DNA from: Desulfomicrobium apsheronum
GTDB lineage: Bacteria > Desulfobacterota > Desulfovibrionia > Desulfovibrionales > Desulfomicrobiaceae
Direction: 5' to 3'
Length of the DNA: 64,000 bases
NCBI RefSeq assembly: GCF_900114115.1
Contig: NZ_FORX01000013.1
Coordinates: 1-64,000 of the forward strand
A program made the position numbers and the translations under genes. Positions 55,436-64,000 of this stretch are shown here, piece after piece. The notes under the pieces were generated by a model. That model was not told the origin of the DNA. It searched no databases and saw only the letters and a list, made by a program, of their open reading frames with translations. The number at the start of each line of letters is the position of its first letter. The first letter of the stretch is position 1.

Positions 55436-55529
55436 AAGTATTCTTGTAGCCCGAATCTGTCAAGCGCCCACCACCGAGGAGGATTTCTTGACAGCCCCCT
55501 GGGCCCCGACTAGCGTCTTTTCCACTTCG

Positions 55530-55690
55530 GATACCTTAGGGTGTAAAAGGGAATCCCGTGCAAATCGGGAGCGGACCCGCCGCCGTAAGTTTCAAAAGCC
55601 ATCCTCCACGCTGTCCACTGGGATCAATCCTGGGAAGGACGAGGATTGGTGAAACGAGCCGGAAGACCTGTCCGAGGTCCAACCACAGTT
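55530..55690 (+). ncRNA. Cobalamin riboswitch
   Basis: Conserved blocks of the cobalamin riboswitch are seen in order: AAAAGGGAA (55545-), CCCGTGCAAATCGGGAGCGG, the B12-box-like GACCCGCCGCCGTAAG, and GAGCCGGAAGACCTG at the 3' side. It lies about 95 bp upstream of cbiK and should turn off the cbiK-transporter-cobalamin synthesis operon when adenosylcobalamin is plentiful. Confidence 0.92.
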
Positions 55691-55782
55691 TGTGCTGCCT
55701 GCAACGGGGGATTTTTGCGGGCCGCGCCCTTGGACGTCAGTCCTTTTCTCTTCTCACTGCCCCCGCCAAACCTGGAGGTCTC

Positions 55783-56664
55783 ATGTTCAAAGCCTCGCAT
55801 GTTTGCGGACTCTTTCTGTTCATTTTTCTGCTCGCCCTGTGCGGCCCGGCCCTGGCCGGACACAGGGAGCGGCCGCCCAAAAAGGGAATCCTGCTGGTGG
55901 CCTTCGGCACGACCGTGCCCGAAGCGCGCAGCGCCCTGGATCACCTCGGAGAGAAAGCGCGGCTGCGCTTTCCCGGCATTGAAATCCGCTGGGCCTATTC
56001 TTCGCGCATCGTGCGCGAGAAACTTGCCGCCCAGGGTCAGGACTTCGATTCTCCGGCCATGGCCCTGGCGCGGATGATGGACGACGGCTTCACGCACGTG
56101 GCGGTACAGTCCCTGCACACCATCCCGGGAGAGGAATTCCACGGCCTGCAACGCACGGTACAGGCTTTTTCCGGCCTGCCCAAGGGCATGGACAGCGTGG
56201 TCCTGGGCCTGCCGCTGCTGGCCGAACCCGCCGACGTCGAAGCCTGCGCCTCGGCCATCATGGCCAGTCTCCCGGCGGAACGAAACGCGGGCGAAGCCGT
56301 CGTCCTGCTGGGCCACGGCACCCACCACCCGGCAAACATCTATTATCCAGGCCTCCAGTACTCCCTGAACCGACACGACCCGCTGGTCCTGATCGGCACC
56401 GTCGAAGGCACGCCGTCCCTGGACGACGTGCGGCAGGTTCTGAAAGACCGCAAGATCTCAACTGTCTATCTTGCGCCCTTCATGGCCGTGGCTGGGGACC
56501 ATGCACTGAACGACATGGCCGGAGACGAGGAAGACTCCTGGAAATCCGTGCTCACCTCCGACGGCCTGACCTGCATTCCGGTCCTGCGCGGAACGGCCCA
56601 GATCCCGGCCTTCGTCGACATCTGGCTGGACCATCTACAGGCGGCGCTGGAGCGCCTGCCCTAG
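55783..56664 (+). CDS. cbiK: Sirohydrochlorin cobaltochelatase, periplasmic type
   Basis: A 293-residue CbiK with a signal peptide (about 1-25, ending GPALA). The chelatase region has VAFGTTVPEARSAL, VQSLHTIPGEEFHG (metal-binding His) and VVLLGHGTHHPAN (second His). It inserts cobalt, or possibly iron, into sirohydrochlorin. In D. vulgaris the exported CbiK paralogue was reported to bind heme and was linked to transport rather than synthesis. GGAGG precedes the ATG at 55783. First gene after the riboswitch, followed by ABC transporter genes as in D. vulgaris. Confidence 0.92.
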   Translation: MFKASHVCGLFLFIFLLALCGPALAGHRERPPKKGILLVAFGTTVPEARSALDHLGEKARLRFPGIEIRWAYSSRIVREKLAAQGQDFDSPAMALARMMDDGFTHVAVQSLHTIPGEEFHGLQRTVQAFSGLPKGMDSVVLGLPLLAEPADVEACASAIMASLPAERNAGEAVVLLGHGTHHPANIYYPGLQYSLNRHDPLVLIGTVEGTPSLDDVRQVLKDRKISTVYLAPFMAVAGDHALNDMAGDEEDSWKSVLTSDGLTCIPVLRGTAQIPAFVDIWLDHLQAALERLP

Positions 56665-56668
56665 CCCC

Positions 56669-57676
56669 ATGAACGACAGGCGACACACAAGGGCATGGCT
56701 GGCCATGGCGGCGGCCGTGCCCCTTTCCATCTATGCAGCCCTTTTTTTCGGGTCCTACCCCCTGCCCGCCGAGGCCATCCACAACGCCCTCGCGGCCATG
56801 CTCCATGGCCAGATCGAGAGTCAGGAACTGGTCATCGTGCGCGACATCCGTCTGGGCCGCATCCTGCTTTCGTTCCTGACCGGCGCTGCATTGGCCGTAT
56901 CCGGCGGCGTTTTCCAGGGCCTGCTGCGCAACCCTCTGGCCGACCCGTTCACCCTCGGGATATCCAGCGGCGCGGCCTGCGGCGCGGCCCTGGCTCTGGG
57001 CATGGGATGGACCGTGGCGGGGCTTTCGACCCTCCCGCTGGCCGCGCTTGGCGGAGCGTTCGCGGCCATGACCCTGGTCCTGGCCATGAGCAGACTGGCC
57101 GGAGACTTCTCCCGCGAGAGCCTTGTTCTGGGTGGGATCGTCGTCTCCACTTTTCTCGGCGCAGCCATCGCCCTCATCAAGTCATTGAACGAAGAGTCGG
57201 TGGCGGCCATCGTGTTCTGGATCATGGGCAGCTTCCAGGGGCGGGGGTTCGAGCACGTGGGGCTCATGCTGCCGTACATGATCGCAGGCTCCGCCCTGGT
57301 CCTTTTTCTGGCCCGGGAGCTCGACATCCTGGGCCTCGGGTCCGAGCAGGCGGCACAGGTCGGCGTGTCCGTGGGACGGGCGCGCATCGGCCTGCTCATC
57401 GGTGCCGGAATGCTGACCGCCGCGGCAGTCAGCGTCTCCGGCATCATCGGCTTCGTCGGCCTTGTGGTGCCCCATCTGGTGCGCATGCTCATCGGACCGG
57501 ACTCAAGGCCCCTGCTTCTTTTTTCGGCCCTGGGCGGAGGAATCCTGCTGCTCTGGTCCGACGTTCTGGCCCGCACCATTCTCTCCCACGGAGCGGAATT
57601 GCCCGTGGGCGTGGTCACAGCCCTGTTCGGAGGCCCCTTCTTCTGCCTGATCATGGCCAGGGGACGCAGGCCGTGA
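56669..57676 (+). CDS. Iron/cobalamin-type ABC transporter permease (FecCD/BtuC family)
   Basis: A 335-residue permease with about 9-10 membrane segments; family stretches include LRNPLADPFTLGISSGAACGAAL, VSGIIGFVGLVVPHLVRMLIGPD and ELPVGVVTALFGGPFFC. Transports iron chelates, heme or corrinoids. Control by a cobalamin riboswitch suggests corrinoid or cobalt precursors, while the link with exported CbiK leaves heme possible. It overlaps the ATPase gene by 4 nt. Confidence 0.92.
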   Translation: MNDRRHTRAWLAMAAAVPLSIYAALFFGSYPLPAEAIHNALAAMLHGQIESQELVIVRDIRLGRILLSFLTGAALAVSGGVFQGLLRNPLADPFTLGISSGAACGAALALGMGWTVAGLSTLPLAALGGAFAAMTLVLAMSRLAGDFSRESLVLGGIVVSTFLGAAIALIKSLNEESVAAIVFWIMGSFQGRGFEHVGLMLPYMIAGSALVLFLARELDILGLGSEQAAQVGVSVGRARIGLLIGAGMLTAAAVSVSGIIGFVGLVVPHLVRMLIGPDSRPLLLFSALGGGILLLWSDVLARTILSHGAELPVGVVTALFGGPFFCLIMARGRRP

Positions 57677-58458
57677 GCACACCAATGATCGACATCCGGA
57701 ACCTGAGCGCAGGCTACAAGGGACAACCCGTGCTGCGCGGCATCTCCCTTAACGTCGGGGAAGGCGAGTTCACGGGCATTCTCGGTCCCAACGGCAGCGG
57801 CAAGACGACCCTCATCCGCGCCCTGTCCGGAGTCCTGCCTTACGCTTCCGGCAGCATCCACATCGCGGGCCATGACGTACGTGCCCTTTCGGCCAAGGCC
57901 CGGGCCCGGCATTGCGCCACCGTGGCCCAGAAAAACCCGGGACTTTCCGGGGTGCGCGCCATGTCACTGGTGCTCATGGGGCGCTACCCTCATATTTCAT
58001 TCCTTGGCGGCTACTCCAGGCACGACTACCTGCGCGTGCAGGCGGCCATGGAGGAGACAAGCTGTCTCGATCTTGCCGAGCGCAGCACCGAAGCGCTCTC
58101 CGGCGGAGAGCTGCAGCGAGTCATCACGGCCAAGGCCCTGGCCCAGGACACCAGACTCCTGCTGCTGGACGAGGCCGCGTCCAACCTCGACGTGGCCCGG
58201 ACCATGGATCTCTACGAGCTGCTGCGAATCAAAAATGCCGCCGGACTGACAATCCTGACCGTGGCCCACGACCTGAATCTTGCCGCCCTCTATTGCCAGC
58301 GACTGGTCTTTCTGAAAAACGGTTCCGTCGCGGCCGATGGACCGACCCGCGAAATTTTCACGGCCCAAACCTTGAGTGACATATATGAAACACCCCTCGC
58401 CGTGGCGGAGCATCCCCTCACCGGGACTCCCCAAGCTTATCTGGTGCCTCGTGCTTAA
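57673..58458 (+). CDS. Iron/cobalamin-type ABC transporter ATPase
   Basis: A 261-residue ATPase: Walker A GPNGSGKTT, signature LSGGELQRV, Walker B LLLLDEAASNLD, switch His in TVAHDLN. The start is GTG at 57673, overlapping the permease stop as GTGA; ATG four codons later is an alternative. The end overlaps the binding-protein gene by about 75 nt. Confidence 0.93.
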   Translation: MSTPMIDIRNLSAGYKGQPVLRGISLNVGEGEFTGILGPNGSGKTTLIRALSGVLPYASGSIHIAGHDVRALSAKARARHCATVAQKNPGLSGVRAMSLVLMGRYPHISFLGGYSRHDYLRVQAAMEETSCLDLAERSTEALSGGELQRVITAKALAQDTRLLLLDEAASNLDVARTMDLYELLRIKNAAGLTILTVAHDLNLAALYCQRLVFLKNGSVAADGPTREIFTAQTLSDIYETPLAVAEHPLTGTPQAYLVPRA

Positions 58459-59326
58459 CCTTTTCCTGTTTCAGGCGGCAGCGGGCGCAACCTCCCTGGA
58501 CGGGATCTCCGTCATGGACGATGAAGGCCGCCGGATACGCCTCGATGCGCCCGCGACCCGGATCATCGCCCTCTACGGCGCGTTCAACGAGATCCTGGCC
58601 GACATGGGCCGCGAAAACCTGCTCATCGCCCGCACCGCCAGTGACGACCTGCCCCCGTCCATCGCCGGCAAGCCGTCCATCGGAACACATTTGCGGCCCA
58701 ACGCGGAGCTGATCATCGGCCTTGCGCCGGATCTTGTCCTGCAGCTCGGCGGCCGGGGCGAGGCCATGGAGCCGGTGCGCTTTCTGGAAAAACGGGGCCT
58801 CAAGGTCGCGGTCTTCGATCTTGAGAATTTCGACCAGCTATTTTCCGTCATGGAGCGCCTCGGCACTCTGACCGCGAGCACGGATCAGGCCACGGAACGC
58901 ATCCACTTCATGCGCTCGGAACTTGCGCGCATCGAAGCCCAAAACCGCCCACCCCGACCTAAAATCTTCTTCGAGGCTCGCTACCCCACGCTCCTGGCGG
59001 CAGGACAGGGCTCCATGGCGTCGGAGATAATTTTCAAGGCCGGCGGGGAAAACTGCGTCGCCGCCCCGGACAAGCTCGTGCGCCTGGGTGAAGAGGAGCT
59101 CCTGCGCCTCGCCCCCGACATCTACCTCATGCAGGCGGGGCCCATGAACCCGAGCCCCGTACCCATGACCGATCGCAGCCTCTTTCGCACCCTGGACTGC
59201 GTGAACTCCGGCCAGGTCCATGTCGTGGATCAGAAGGTCTTTTCCCGACCCGGCCCGCGCAGCCTTGAGGCCGTGCGCCAACTCTCAAACATCATTTCAA
59301 ACTGGAAAAAGGAGGTCCGACCATGA
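58385..59326 (+). CDS. Iron/cobalamin-type substrate-binding protein
   Basis: A 313-residue protein with a long N-region signal peptide (hydrophobic part about 18-36, LIWCLVLNLFLFQAAAGA) and a BtuF/FepB-type fold (ATRIIALYGAFNEILADMG; GTHLRPNAELIIGLAPDLVL). It delivers the ligand to the permease. The start is ATG at 58385; GTG at 58376 is possible. The 4-nt overlap with cbiL couples transport to synthesis. No outer-membrane receptor gene is in the window. Confidence 0.9.
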   Translation: MKHPSPWRSIPSPGLPKLIWCLVLNLFLFQAAAGATSLDGISVMDDEGRRIRLDAPATRIIALYGAFNEILADMGRENLLIARTASDDLPPSIAGKPSIGTHLRPNAELIIGLAPDLVLQLGGRGEAMEPVRFLEKRGLKVAVFDLENFDQLFSVMERLGTLTASTDQATERIHFMRSELARIEAQNRPPRPKIFFEARYPTLLAAGQGSMASEIIFKAGGENCVAAPDKLVRLGEEELLRLAPDIYLMQAGPMNPSPVPMTDRSLFRTLDCVNSGQVHVVDQKVFSRPGPRSLEAVRQLSNIISNWKKEVRP

Positions 59327-60033
59327 GCGGCCATCTCTACGGCATCGGCGTTGGACCAGGAGACCCGGAACTCTTGACCATCAAAGCGGCGGGAATCCTT
59401 GGCCGCGTGGACGTCATCCTCGCGGCGTCCTCGACCAAGAACGACGACTCACTGGCGCTGGACATCGCACGTCCCCATTTGAAGCCGGACGCGCGCGTCA
59501 TCCGCCTGGGCTTTCCCATGAGCCGCGACGAGGGCACCCTGCAATCCGCCTGGGAGGAAAACGCCCGTCTGGTTCTCCATGAACTTGCCGAAGGACACGA
59601 CGCGGCCTTTTTGACCCTGGGCGACCCGCTGCTCTATTCGACCTTCGCCTACCTGCTGCGCACCCTGCGCGGCCTGGCCCCGGAGCAGGCCGTGACGGTA
59701 GTTCCCGGCATAACATCCTTTCAGGCCGTGGCGGCGGCCACTGAGACCGTGCTGGCCGAAAGCGCCCAGAACCTGCTCATCCTGCCCGGCATCCGCGACG
59801 CCGCCGATCTGCGCAGGAGCCTGGAGAGTGCTGACAATGCCGTCATCCTCAAGGCCTACACGAACTTTTCTGCCATCCGCGAAGAACTGCGCAATTTTCC
59901 GACCCCGACCCATTGCGTTTTTGCGTCAAGAATGGGCATGAAGGAACAGTTCATTACGCGCAGCCTGGACGAGGCGCCGGACAATCCGACCTATCTCTCG
60001 CTCATGCTGCTGACCAAAAACGACTCACTTTGA
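59323..60033 (+). CDS. cbiL: Cobalt-factor II C20-methyltransferase
   Basis: A 236-residue SAM-dependent tetrapyrrole methylase: LYGIGVGPGDPELLTIKAAG (SAM site), LTLGDPLLYSTFAYL, VVPGITSFQAVAAA. It methylates C20 of the metal-containing factor II made by CbiK in the anaerobic cobalamin pathway (or of precorrin-2). The anaerobic context and CbiK favour CbiL over CobI. Confidence 0.93.
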   Translation: MSGHLYGIGVGPGDPELLTIKAAGILGRVDVILAASSTKNDDSLALDIARPHLKPDARVIRLGFPMSRDEGTLQSAWEENARLVLHELAEGHDAAFLTLGDPLLYSTFAYLLRTLRGLAPEQAVTVVPGITSFQAVAAATETVLAESAQNLLILPGIRDAADLRRSLESADNAVILKAYTNFSAIREELRNFPTPTHCVFASRMGMKEQFITRSLDEAPDNPTYLSLMLLTKNDSL

Positions 60034-60048
60034 ACCAAGGATAAGTTT

Positions 60049-61401
60049 ATGCCCAAAGCCATCGTCATTGCCGGAACTTCCAGCGGGTGCGGAAAAACTT
60101 CCGTCACTCTCGGCCTGATGAAAGCTTTCGCCCGCAAGGGCCTGGTGGTGCAGGGCTTCAAGTCCGGCCCGGATTTCATCGATCCCGGACTGCACCGCCT
60201 GGCCTCGGGCCTGCCCAGCCACAACCTGGACGGCTGGATGCTCTCGGCCGATGAGATCCATCGCATCTTCCGACGCAACCACGAAGGTTGCGACATCTCC
60301 ATCATCGAAGGAGCCATGGGCCTCTTCGACGGCATCGGTGCCGTCAGCGAGGAAGGCTCGGCCGCGCAGCTGGCCAAGATTCTGGGCGTGCCCGTGATGC
60401 TGGTGGTCAACGCCCGGGGCATGGCCCGATCGGCGGCGGCCCTGGTCAAGGGCTACGCCCAGTTCGACCCGGACCTGCGCCTCGACTCCGTGCTCTTCAA
60501 CATGACCGGCAGCCCCACCCACGGACAGATTCTGGCCCAGGCCATGGATAACCAGGGCGTGCGGGTGCTGGGCAGCCTGCAACGCCAGGCCGATCTGCCC
60601 CTGCCCTCGCGGCATCTCGGGCTGGTCACCGCCGAAGACCTGGACCGCCGCGAGGAGCGCCTGAACGCACTGGCCGACTGGGTCGAAAAATCCATTGATC
60701 TGGACGCCTTGCTGGAGGCCCTGCCCGAATATTCGCTGCCGTCCCTTAGCGATGGCGGGGTCAGGATGCCGGAAATCCGCATCGGATACGCCCGCGACCG
60801 CGCCTTCTGCTTCTACTATGAGGAAAACCTGCGCATGCTGCGTCAGGCCGGGGCCGAGCTGGTGCCCTTCTCGCCGCTGCACGACACGAACCTGCCCCCG
60901 GCCCTCAAAGGGTTGTATCTGGGCGGAGGCTATCCGGAACTGCACGCGGCGGAGCTTGCCGCCAACACGGTCATGCTCGGCAAAGTCCGCGATTTCTGCG
61001 CCAGCGGCAAACCGGTCTACGCGGAATGCGGCGGCTTCATGTACCTGATGCGCTCCCTGCGCACTCGCTCGGGACAGGAACATGACATGGCCGAGGTCTT
61101 TGATTTTTCCTGCTCCATGGAAAACCGTCATCAGGCGCTGGGATACCGCGAAATCAGGCTCACCGCCCCCACTGCGCTGGGCGCTCCCGGAGCACAGGCC
61201 AGAGGTCATGAATTCCACTATTCGCACATGAGCGGCAGCGACCCGGCCGCCGCCCAAGTCTACGAGGTTCATGACCGCTGCGGAAAGACCAATGCAAGCG
61301 GCGGATACCAAAAGGGCAACTGCCTCGGATCCTACGTGCATCTGCATTTCGGCTCCAATCCGGACATGGCCGCCCATTTCGCCGGAGTCTGCGGGGCATG
61401 A
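60049..61401 (+). CDS. cbiA: Cobyrinate a,c-diamide synthase
   Basis: A 450-residue enzyme: N-terminal P-loop ATPase (IAGTSSGCGKTSVTLGLMKA), DPGLHRLASGLPSHNLD, and a C-terminal glutamine amidotransferase domain (about 245-445) with AECGGFMYLM (Cys nucleophile) and HEFHYSHM. It amidates the a and c side chains of cobyrinate with glutamine and ATP. The gene overlaps cbiD by 4 nt. Confidence 0.96.
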   Translation: MPKAIVIAGTSSGCGKTSVTLGLMKAFARKGLVVQGFKSGPDFIDPGLHRLASGLPSHNLDGWMLSADEIHRIFRRNHEGCDISIIEGAMGLFDGIGAVSEEGSAAQLAKILGVPVMLVVNARGMARSAAALVKGYAQFDPDLRLDSVLFNMTGSPTHGQILAQAMDNQGVRVLGSLQRQADLPLPSRHLGLVTAEDLDRREERLNALADWVEKSIDLDALLEALPEYSLPSLSDGGVRMPEIRIGYARDRAFCFYYEENLRMLRQAGAELVPFSPLHDTNLPPALKGLYLGGGYPELHAAELAANTVMLGKVRDFCASGKPVYAECGGFMYLMRSLRTRSGQEHDMAEVFDFSCSMENRHQALGYREIRLTAPTALGAPGAQARGHEFHYSHMSGSDPAAAQVYEVHDRCGKTNASGGYQKGNCLGSYVHLHFGSNPDMAAHFAGVCGA

Positions 61402-62492
61402 CCCTGCGCCATGGCTTCACCACTGGCACGGCGGCTTCCGCTGCCGCCAAGGCTGCGGCCACGCATCTGCTCACGGGCCGCGCCCTTGAGCGTGTCGAGG
61501 TGCCGCTGCCCATTGGCGAACGCATGAGCATCGCCATCCTTGAGAGCCGGATCGACGGAGACGCTGTCATGGCCGCCGTGGTCAAGGACGCAGGCGACGA
61601 CCCGGACGTGACGCACCGCGCCGTGATCCGCGCGCGGGTGCAACGCGGCGCAGGATCAGGCGTGACCTTGCGCGGCGGGTCCGGCGTGGGCGTCGTAACC
61701 CGGCCCGGCCTGCCCGTTGCCATCGGCATGCCAGCCATCAATCCCGTGCCCCGCGAGCAGATCACCAAGTCCGTGACCGAGGCGCTGGACGACGCCCTTG
61801 CCCCGGGCGCCAGCGAAAGCATTGGCCTTGAGGTCGAAATCCGCGTGGACCGAGGGGAAGAATTGGCCCGCAAGACCTTCAATCCGCGCCTGGGCATTAT
61901 CGGGGGAATCTCCATCCTCGGCACCCGGGGCACGGTCAAGCCTTTCAGTAACGCGGCCTATCAGGCCACCATCCGCCAATGTCTGGATGTCATGCAAGCC
62001 TGCGGGGTGACCACACCCTGTCTGACCACGGGCGGACGCAGCGAACGCTTCCTGCGTCAGGCCCGCCCGCAGACACCGGAAACGGCCTGTGTCCAGGTGG
62101 CCGATTTTTTTTCCTACAGCATGCGCGAAGTCGGTCGGCGCGGATTTGGCTCCGTGCTCTGGGGCGTCTTTTTCGGCAAGCTGGTCAAACAGGCCCAGGG
62201 ACACCGCTACACCCACGCCCGCAGCGCGGAGCTTGACCTTGGCATTCTGGCGAGCTGGTGCGCGGATTGCGGCTTCGACCAACATGTCTGCCGGGAGGTC
62301 GCAGGCGCCAACACGGCCATGCAGGCCCTGGAACTGCTGTCCCCCATGCCCCGGAGCAAGGCGCTCTTCACTCTGCTTACAAACAAGGCCGCCGACGCCG
62401 CCCGCACCTTTTGCGGCCGCGATCTGCGCGTGGACTACATGCTCTTCGATTTCACCGGTCAAATCCTGCACCAAACCCGGGAGGCCGCATGA
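61398..62492 (+). CDS. cbiD: Cobalt-precorrin-5B C1-methyltransferase
   Basis: A 364-residue CbiD: starts LRHGFTTGTAASAAAKAA, then GVGVVTRPGLPVAIGMPAINPVPREQI and GTRGTVKPFS, family landmarks. It catalyses the SAM-dependent C1 methylation step that marks the anaerobic route. It overlaps cbiA and cbiET by 4 nt each. Confidence 0.96.
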   Translation: MTLRHGFTTGTAASAAAKAAATHLLTGRALERVEVPLPIGERMSIAILESRIDGDAVMAAVVKDAGDDPDVTHRAVIRARVQRGAGSGVTLRGGSGVGVVTRPGLPVAIGMPAINPVPREQITKSVTEALDDALAPGASESIGLEVEIRVDRGEELARKTFNPRLGIIGGISILGTRGTVKPFSNAAYQATIRQCLDVMQACGVTTPCLTTGGRSERFLRQARPQTPETACVQVADFFSYSMREVGRRGFGSVLWGVFFGKLVKQAQGHRYTHARSAELDLGILASWCADCGFDQHVCREVAGANTAMQALELLSPMPRSKALFTLLTNKAADAARTFCGRDLRVDYMLFDFTGQILHQTREAA

Positions 62493-63859
62493 TCCACGTC
62501 ATCGGTCTGGGTTTGTCCAGCGAGCAGCGCTGCCCCCGAATCATGGAACTGATCCGGGAGGCGGACCTTGTGGCTTCGGGAAAACGTCTTCTGGATGACT
62601 TGGAAATCGCCGAAAATCGCCGTCTGCTCCTGACCGGCATGGACGCATTCGCAGCCGCCATCCGCGCACGGGCTGAAAGTGCAAGCGTCTGCGTGCTGGC
62701 CGACGGCGACCCCCTGCTCTACGGCCTTGGCGCGAGCCTGCTGCGCTACTTCGCCCCTGGCGAGCTGACATTTCATCCCAATGTCTCGGCCATGCAGACA
62801 GCATGCGCCCGTTTCGGCCTGCCCTGGCACAACTGCCGGACCTTGTCCCTGCACGGCCGCGAAGACCTGACCCCGCTCTTTGCGGCCCTGACGCACGACA
62901 ACCTGATGGCTCTGTACACGGACCAGAAGCACAGCCCCGACGCCATCGCCAGACTTTTGCTGGAACGCGGCGTCACGGGCTGGCGCATGAACGTGGCCGA
63001 GGCTCTGGGCGGCCCCGAAGAAAAGCTGAGCACCCTCGCCCTGACCGAGGCCGCTCAATGTACCTGGCACGCCCTGAGCATTGTTGTCCTCGAACGCACG
63101 GGGAACCCTGCCCTACCCCTCAGGCTGGGTCTTGATGAAGACGCGCTGACCCACAACGACGGGCTCATGACCAAGCAGCCCGTGCGCGCCTTTGCCCTGT
63201 CCCTGTTGCGCCTGCCTCCGGACGCCTTCATGTGGGATCTGGGAGCAGGCAGCGGAGCCGTAAGCCTGGAGGCCGCGCGGCTCCTTGGCAAGGGGCGCGT
63301 GGTTGCGGTGGAGCGTCAGGCGGAACGGGTGCGGCACATCAGGGAAAATGTGGAACGCACAGGGGCTTGGCTGGTGGAGGTGGTACACGGCAGTTTGGAG
63401 GAGTTTTTGGGGAATGGGAATTTTGGGGATTATGGGAAGAATAGGAATTATAGGACCTATGGGTCGTATGGGACCTATGAAAAGGCAGCCGAAGCGCAGG
63501 ATGGCCATGCAGCGTGCCCTAAACATACGTCCTATAGGCCCCATATGTCCCATTCTTCCTATTCTTCCCATTCTTCCCATTCTTCCGCCCCCACCCACAT
63601 TTTCATCGGTGGCGGGGCCTCGGCCCCCGTTCTTGCGCAGTGCGCCGCCCTGCTTTCTTCCGGCGGGCGCATGGTGATCGCCGCAGTGTTGCTCTCCACC
63701 CTGGAGACCGCACGCACTGTCTTTCAAGAACTGGGCTGGCCCTTGAAGGTGCATCAGCTCATGCACCACGCCGGGTCCCCCCTGGCTGGCGACCTGCGGC
63801 TTACCCCGTCCAACCCCGTATTTCTTCTGGAAACCCAAAAACCTTCAAGCGACACATGA
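62489..63859 (+). CDS. cbiET: Cobalt-precorrin-7/8 methyltransferase fusion CbiE-CbiT with insertion
   Basis: A 456-residue fusion: CbiE methylase (about 1-205; [20 protein letters not shown]) and CbiT methylase-decarboxylase (about 215-456; [20 protein letters not shown] as SAM site, IFIGGGAS). It methylates C5 and C15 and decarboxylates the acetate side chain. Between [11 protein letters not shown] and THIFIGGG about 60 extra residues (about 308-367), rich in Tyr, Ser, His and Gly, are encoded by a palindromic DNA insert; other CbiT proteins join these segments almost directly. The reading frame is kept, so the protein may still work with a surface loop. Confidence 0.93.
   Translation: MIHVIGLGLSSEQRCPRIMELIREADLVASGKRLLDDLEIAENRRLLLTGMDAFAAAIRARAESASVCVLADGDPLLYGLGASLLRYFAPGELTFHPNVSAMQTACARFGLPWHNCRTLSLHGREDLTPLFAALTHDNLMALYTDQKHSPDAIARLLLERGVTGWRMNVAEALGGPEEKLSTLALTEAAQCTWHALSIVVLERTGNPALPLRLGLDEDALTHNDGLMTKQPVRAFALSLLRLPPDAFMWDLGAGSGAVSLEAARLLGKGRVVAVERQAERVRHIRENVERTGAWLVEVVHGSLEEFLGNGNFGDYGKNRNYRTYGSYGTYEKAAEAQDGHAACPKHTSYRPHMSHSSYSSHSSHSSAPTHIFIGGGASAPVLAQCAALLSSGGRMVIAAVLLSTLETARTVFQELGWPLKVHQLMHHAGSPLAGDLRLTPSNPVFLLETQKPSSDT
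63434..63569. repeat. Palindromic element inserted in cbiET
   Basis: Inverted repeat with 46-bp arms (63434-63479 and 63524-63569, 8 mismatches) around a 44-bp centre. The first 14 bp of the arm, GGGAAGAATAGGAA, match exactly. The right arm runs on into a 9-bp tandem repeat (CCCATTCTT type) to about 63586, and the left flank from 63410 is GGGAAT-rich. The composition differs sharply from cbiET. The element contains no stop in the cbiET frame. Confidence 0.85.
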
Positions 63860-64000
63860 ATATTTCCCCTCAGGTTTATTTTATCGGCGCAGGTCCCGGA
63901 GATCCGGACCTGATCACGGTGCGCGGCCGGGACCTTGTCGAACGGGCGGATCTGGTGCTCTATGCCGGTTCTCTTGTGCCCGCCGAGGTGGTGGGCTGCG
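63856..64000 (+). CDS. cbiF: Cobalt-precorrin-4 C11-methyltransferase, start only
   Basis: The first 48 residues are in the window: [20 protein letters not shown] and [20 protein letters not shown], the typical CbiF/CobM beginning with the SAM-binding loop. The ATG overlaps the cbiET stop by 4 nt. The gene is cut by the window end. Confidence 0.93.
   Translation, partial: MNISPQVYFIGAGPGDPDLITVRGRDLVERADLVLYAGSLVPAEVVGC

Noticed and set aside
56695-57672. Long N-terminal extension of the ABC ATPase frame
   Set aside because: The frame overlaps the permease gene in another phase and is Arg/Pro-rich, without homology; the ATPase begins at 57673.
63285-63677. Alternative plus-strand frame through the palindromic element
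   Set aside because: It overlaps cbiET in another phase and consists of repeats of Gly/Ile/Met and Pro/Ile/Leu generated by the GGGAAT/CCCATT repeats; it is a by-product of the element.

Overview
The window looks like chromosome of a sulfate-reducing Desulfovibrionales bacterium (Desulfomicrobium/Desulfovibrio type). The basis is gene content and order: a lactate-to-acetate operon (por, lactate permease, FAD and Fe-S D-lactate dehydrogenase subunits, pta, ackA) in the order known from Desulfovibrio vulgaris, a periplasmic-type CbiK with an iron-type ABC transporter, a CCG-type Fe-S protein, and many sigma-54-linked two-component systems. Species assignment is inference.

Left end (1-11.8 kb): a type I-G (formerly I-U) CRISPR-Cas locus on the minus strand. 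A WYL-domain regulator comes first, then cas3, csx17 (cas8), csb1 (cas7), csb2 (cas5-cas6), then a YefM-YoeB toxin-antitoxin pair on the opposite strand, then cas4-cas1 and cas2. One CRISPR repeat sits at the window edge and the array runs out to the left.

11.8-29.5 kb: the lactate/pyruvate oxidation module. The divergent control region carries a sigma-54 promoter for por, three spaced palindromes that look like enhancer sites, and a second sigma-54 promoter for a 67-residue protein. A sigma-54 response regulator and a hybrid sensor kinase, whose N-terminus looks incomplete, follow (LurR/LurS-like).

30-45 kb: two orphan response regulators (one with an HPt domain); a cysteine synthase fused to a degenerate cysteinyl-tRNA-synthetase domain; an EAL fragment; a HigB / HigA-ImmA toxin-antitoxin pair; an Fe-S reductase-like protein; a nitrilase; a ZraSR/ZraP-type envelope metal-stress system with sigma-54 promoter and binding repeats; a MazG-like protein; and a YgiQ radical SAM protein.

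45-55.5 kb: an HU-type protein; pyridoxal kinase and a HAD phosphatase coupled to a full mlaEFDCA phospholipid-transport operon in which MlaF carries a C-terminal degenerate GGDEF domain; an amphi-Trp protein; and a tetR-dctPQM TRAP transporter operon with two TetR-type operators.

55.5-64 kb: a cobalamin riboswitch followed by cbiK, an iron/cobalamin-type ABC transporter, cbiL, cbiA, cbiD, cbiET and the start of cbiF. Most junctions overlap. The CbiT half of CbiET carries an in-frame palindromic insertion.

Most interesting candidates: the CysK/pseudo-CysRS fusion, the MlaF/pseudo-GGDEF fusion, the toxin-antitoxin pair splitting the cas genes, and the palindromic element inside cbiET.
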